NCBI RefSeq assembly: GCF_004522095.1
Contig: NZ_SPUI01000003.1
Coordinates: 1,178,001 to 1,242,000, forward strand
Source: Nocardioides sp. 503
GTDB taxonomy: Bacteria > Actinomycetota > Actinomycetes > Propionibacteriales > Nocardioidaceae
Reading direction: 5' to 3'
Length of the DNA stretch: 64,000 bases
Part shown: in pieces, positions 61,787-64,000 of the stretch
How the letters are laid out: every line of letters begins with the position of its first letter
How positions within the stretch are numbered: position 1 is the first letter of the stretch
Position numbers and translations under genes: made by a program
The notes under the pieces: model-generated
The model's input: the letters and a program-made list of their open reading frames with translations, nothing else
What the model was told of the DNA's origin: nothing
Database searches by the model: none

Positions 61787-63589
61787 CTAGTCGCGGTCCT
61801 CGCGGTCGCCGCGGCTGGGGATCGGGATGCTCGGCGTGTCCGTCGGGGCTGTCGGCGTCGGCGTGGTCGGGGGCGGCGGCTCGGTCGTGGGGGCGGTCGG
61901 GGTCGGCTCGACGTAGGTCGAGACGAACAGGATCACCTCGGCGCCCGCGTCGGCGGTCTGCTCGCCCAGCGGGAACTGGTCGACGACGGTGCCGGCCGGC
62001 TCGGTCGAGGAGGCGTCCGGACGGACGACCGGGGTGAAGCCGGCGGCGCGGACCTTCTGCTCCGCGACCTCCTGGCGGTCGCCGATGACGTCCGGGATCT
62101 TCTCCTGGCCGTCGGAGTAGAAGATGGTCACGGTGCTGCCCGTGGGCACCTCGGTGCCGACCGCGGGGTCGGTCTCGACGACCTCGTTCTTGTCCTCGTC
62201 GGAGTCGCGCTCCTGCTGGTTGACCTTGAGCCCGGCGGCCTCGAGCGCGGCGGCGGCGTCCTTGCGGGGCTGGCCGATCACGGCCGGGACGGCCACCAGC
62301 GGCTTGCCGTTGGAGATCACCAGGTCGACCGCGGAGCCGGGGTCGACGAACTGGTCGAGGTTGGGGGACTGGCTGATCACGTGGTTCTCGCGCACGGTGT
62401 CGTCGGGCGCGTAGGAGACCTCGCCCTTCGTGAGGCCGGCGTCGGCGATCTCGAGCAGCGCCTCGTCGTAGGTCAGGCCCACGAGCCGCGGCACCTGGGT
62501 CTGCTCCGGAGGGCTCTCGAAGAGCTTCGGCAGGAAGAAGACGCCGGCCACGATGAGCAGGAGCGCGAGGATGCCGAGGAACCACAGGAGCCCGGTGTTG
62601 CGCCCGCGGTCGTCGTCGGTGTCGGCCGGCAGGGGCGGACCCGGGGCGGTCGCGGCCACGGTGGTCGTCGCGGGGACGGCGGCCCCCACCACCATCGTGT
62701 GCTCCGGCGGCGGCGCGACGGTCGCCTGCACGGGTACGCCGGCGAGGTAGCGCTCGATGTCGGCGCGCATCGCCGCGGCGGACTGGTAGCGGTCCTCGAG
62801 CCGCTTGGCCAGCGACTTCATCACGATCGTGTCGATCTCGGGCGGCAGCTCGGTGTCGTGGTCCGACGGCGGCGCGGCCTGCTCGCGGACGTGCTGGTAG
62901 GCGACCGCGACCGGGCTGTCGCCCACGAACGGCGGCCGGCCGGTGAGGAGCTCGTAGAGCAGGCAGCCGGTGGAGTAGACGTCCGAGCGGGAGTCGACGG
63001 TCTCGCCGCGCGCCTGCTCGGGGGAGAGGTACTGCGCGGTCCCGACGACGGCGGCGGTCTGCGTCATCGTGGACGAGGCGTCGCTGATGGCGCGGGCGAT
63101 GCCGAAGTCCATGACCTTGATGTCGCCGCTGGGCGTGAGCATCACGTTGCCGGGCTTGATGTCGCGGTGGATGATGCCGGCGCGGTGGCTGTAGTCGAGC
63201 GCGGACAGCACGCCGCTCGTGATCTCCAGCGCCCGTTCGGGCAGGATCTTGCGGCCCTCGCGCAGGATGTCGCGCAGCGTGCGGCCGGCCACGAACTCCA
63301 TGACGATGTAGGGCTGGGCGACGCCGGACCCGTCGGCGGCCGGCTCCTCGCCGGTGTCGTAGACGGCGACGATCGAGGGGTGGTTGAGCGACGCCGAGGA
63401 CTGCGCCTCGCGGCGGAAGCGCGCCTGGAACGTGGCGTCGCTCGCCAGGTCGGTGCGCAGGCGCTTGACCGCCACCACGCGCCCCAGGCGCGTGTCGGTG
63501 CCCTTGCGGACCTCAGCCATGCCGCCGCGGCCGAGGAGCTCGCCGAGCTCGTAGCGGCCCCCGACGACCGTCGGCTGTGAGTTGCTCAT
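61787..63589 (-). CDS. pknB: Serine/threonine protein kinase PknB
   Basis: A 600-residue receptor kinase. Active kinase domain: GRGGMAEV, K42 in AVKRL, HRDIKPGN near residue 140, DFGIA, and an activation loop with several Thr (SSTMTQTAAVVGTAQYLSPEQ). After a linker, a membrane span (LLWFLGILALLLIVAGVFFL, near 335-357) and three PASTA repeats (VPRLVGLTYDEAL, VPAVIGQPRKDAA, IPDVIGDRQEVAE) that sense muropeptide or lipid II; mycobacterial PknB has four. It controls growth, division and, in relatives, MviN phosphorylation. ATG overlaps the upstream stop (ATGA). Confidence 0.95.
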   Translation of the reverse strand: MSNSQPTVVGGRYELGELLGRGGMAEVRKGTDTRLGRVVAVKRLRTDLASDATFQARFRREAQSSASLNHPSIVAVYDTGEEPAADGSGVAQPYIVMEFVAGRTLRDILREGRKILPERALEITSGVLSALDYSHRAGIIHRDIKPGNVMLTPSGDIKVMDFGIARAISDASSTMTQTAAVVGTAQYLSPEQARGETVDSRSDVYSTGCLLYELLTGRPPFVGDSPVAVAYQHVREQAAPPSDHDTELPPEIDTIVMKSLAKRLEDRYQSAAAMRADIERYLAGVPVQATVAPPPEHTMVVGAAVPATTTVAATAPGPPLPADTDDDRGRNTGLLWFLGILALLLIVAGVFFLPKLFESPPEQTQVPRLVGLTYDEALLEIADAGLTKGEVSYAPDDTVRENHVISQSPNLDQFVDPGSAVDLVISNGKPLVAVPAVIGQPRKDAAAALEAAGLKVNQQERDSDEDKNEVVETDPAVGTEVPTGSTVTIFYSDGQEKIPDVIGDRQEVAEQKVRAAGFTPVVRPDASSTEPAGTVVDQFPLGEQTADAGAEVILFVSTYVEPTPTAPTTEPPPPTTPTPTAPTDTPSIPIPSRGDREDRD

Positions 63590-63999
63590 CGGGTGGGCAC
63601 TTCCTCGGGGTTCGTCGTCCGCTGCTGCGGCGACTGAGCGGGATCTGACGGCGTGGAGTCGACGGGCTCGCTGGGCGGCGTGTCGCTCGGGGTGTCGCTG
63701 GGGGTTTCCGACGGCGTGTCGCTCGGGGTCTCCGAGGGAGTCTCGCTGGGCGTGTCGGAGGGGGTGTCGCTGGGGGTGTCCGACGGCGTCTCGGGCGGCG
63801 GCTCCGGCTCGTCCTCGGACTCGGTCGGCTCCTGCGTGGGGGTGTCCTCGGTCGTGGGCTCCGAGGTCGGTGTCTGCGCGGGCGGGGTCTCGTCGTCGGG
63901 ATCGTCGTCCCCGCCGGTGACGAGCAGCAGCACGACCGCGGCCGCGGCCACGAGCAGCAGCACCAGCAGGACGATGCCCCACGGGCCACGGCGACGGTC
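63586..63999 (-). CDS. C-terminal part of a membrane protein, probably PknA-type kinase (partial)
   Basis: The frame enters from beyond the right edge. What is seen is a basic stretch (DRRRGPWG), one membrane span ([20 protein letters not shown]) and an extracellular tail of about 110 residues rich in Pro, Thr, Ser and acids with SDTP/SETP units. The stop overlaps the pknB start. In Actinobacteria the gene directly upstream of pknB in this operon is pknA, whose product ends in such a span; the kinase domain itself is outside the window. Confidence 0.7.
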   Translation of the reverse strand, partial: DRRRGPWGIVLLVLLLVAAAAVVLLLVTGGDDDPDDETPPAQTPTSEPTTEDTPTQEPTESEDEPEPPPETPSDTPSDTPSDTPSETPSETPSDTPSETPSDTPSDTPPSEPVDSTPSDPAQSPQQRTTNPEEVPTR

Positions 64000-64000
64000 G

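Noticed and set aside
1..64000. CRISPR arrays, rRNA genes and insertion sequences.
   Set aside because: No regularly spaced short repeats with unique spacers, no rRNA sequence and no transposase frame was seen.

Overview
The window is a high-GC actinobacterial chromosome segment centred on the replication origin. Gene content and order (pcnA/cca, murJ, pseudokinase, sigM, trxB, trxA, parB, parA, rsmG, jag, yidC, yidD, rnpA, rpmH, dnaA, dnaN, gnd, recF, dciA, gyrB, gyrA, DUF3566, ileT, alaT, then ppiA, rhomboid, crgA, DUF881, pknB) match the conserved actinobacterial origin region known from Mycobacterium and Streptomyces. Protein details (a DLW-39 family ORF, a pseudokinase separate from MurJ, GTGA gene overlaps) suggest a Nocardioidaceae/Propionibacteriales-type organism. 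The genus is inference.

Layout. 1-650: end of inositol-3-phosphate synthase. 812-3210 (-): a PLP enzyme and the CCA-adding enzyme. 3291-12231 (+): DUF6049 protein, MurJ, pseudokinase, SigM and its putative anti-sigma factor, TrxB and TrxA; this joins cell-wall export, envelope stress sensing and thiol redox. 12224-15049: acetyltransferase, aminotransferase and acyltransferase. 15297-20628 (-): the parB-parA-rsmG-jag-yidC-yidD-rnpA-rpmH block, with parS sites inside and beside it. 20629-24055: origin region with DnaA boxes on both sides of dnaA; an ohrR/ohr peroxide-response pair sits between dnaA and dnaN. 24056-34634 (+): dnaN, gnd, recF, dciA, then a lipoprotein on the opposite strand, gyrB, gyrA and DUF3566. 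Two tRNAs (Ile-GAT, Ala-TGC) follow.

Between tRNA-Ala and ppiA about 23 kb interrupts the order seen in mycobacteria. It opens with a visibly lower-GC island (35.1-39.4 kb) holding a Vsr endonuclease, a C5-cytosine methyltransferase preceded by a perfect LexA-type box, and a convergent gene with PD-(D/E)XK residues that is probably the restriction enzyme. It continues with an acetyltransferase, two large secreted surface proteins (one with 11 tandem Ig-like repeats), a YibE/F membrane protein, an App1-type phosphatase, a MoxR/DUF58/transglutaminase-like operon, SURF1, DUF3817, a patatin and an acyltransferase.

From 58.8 kb the conserved order resumes: ppiA, rhomboid protease, an internally duplicated CrgA, DUF881 protein, PknB, and the tail of another membrane protein, probably PknA. 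A dense DnaA-box cluster lies between the rhomboid gene and crgA. Most convergent gene junctions carry long inverted repeats that look like bidirectional terminators, and about ten genes show a TAnnnT element 6-8 nt before the start codon, as expected for leaderless transcripts.
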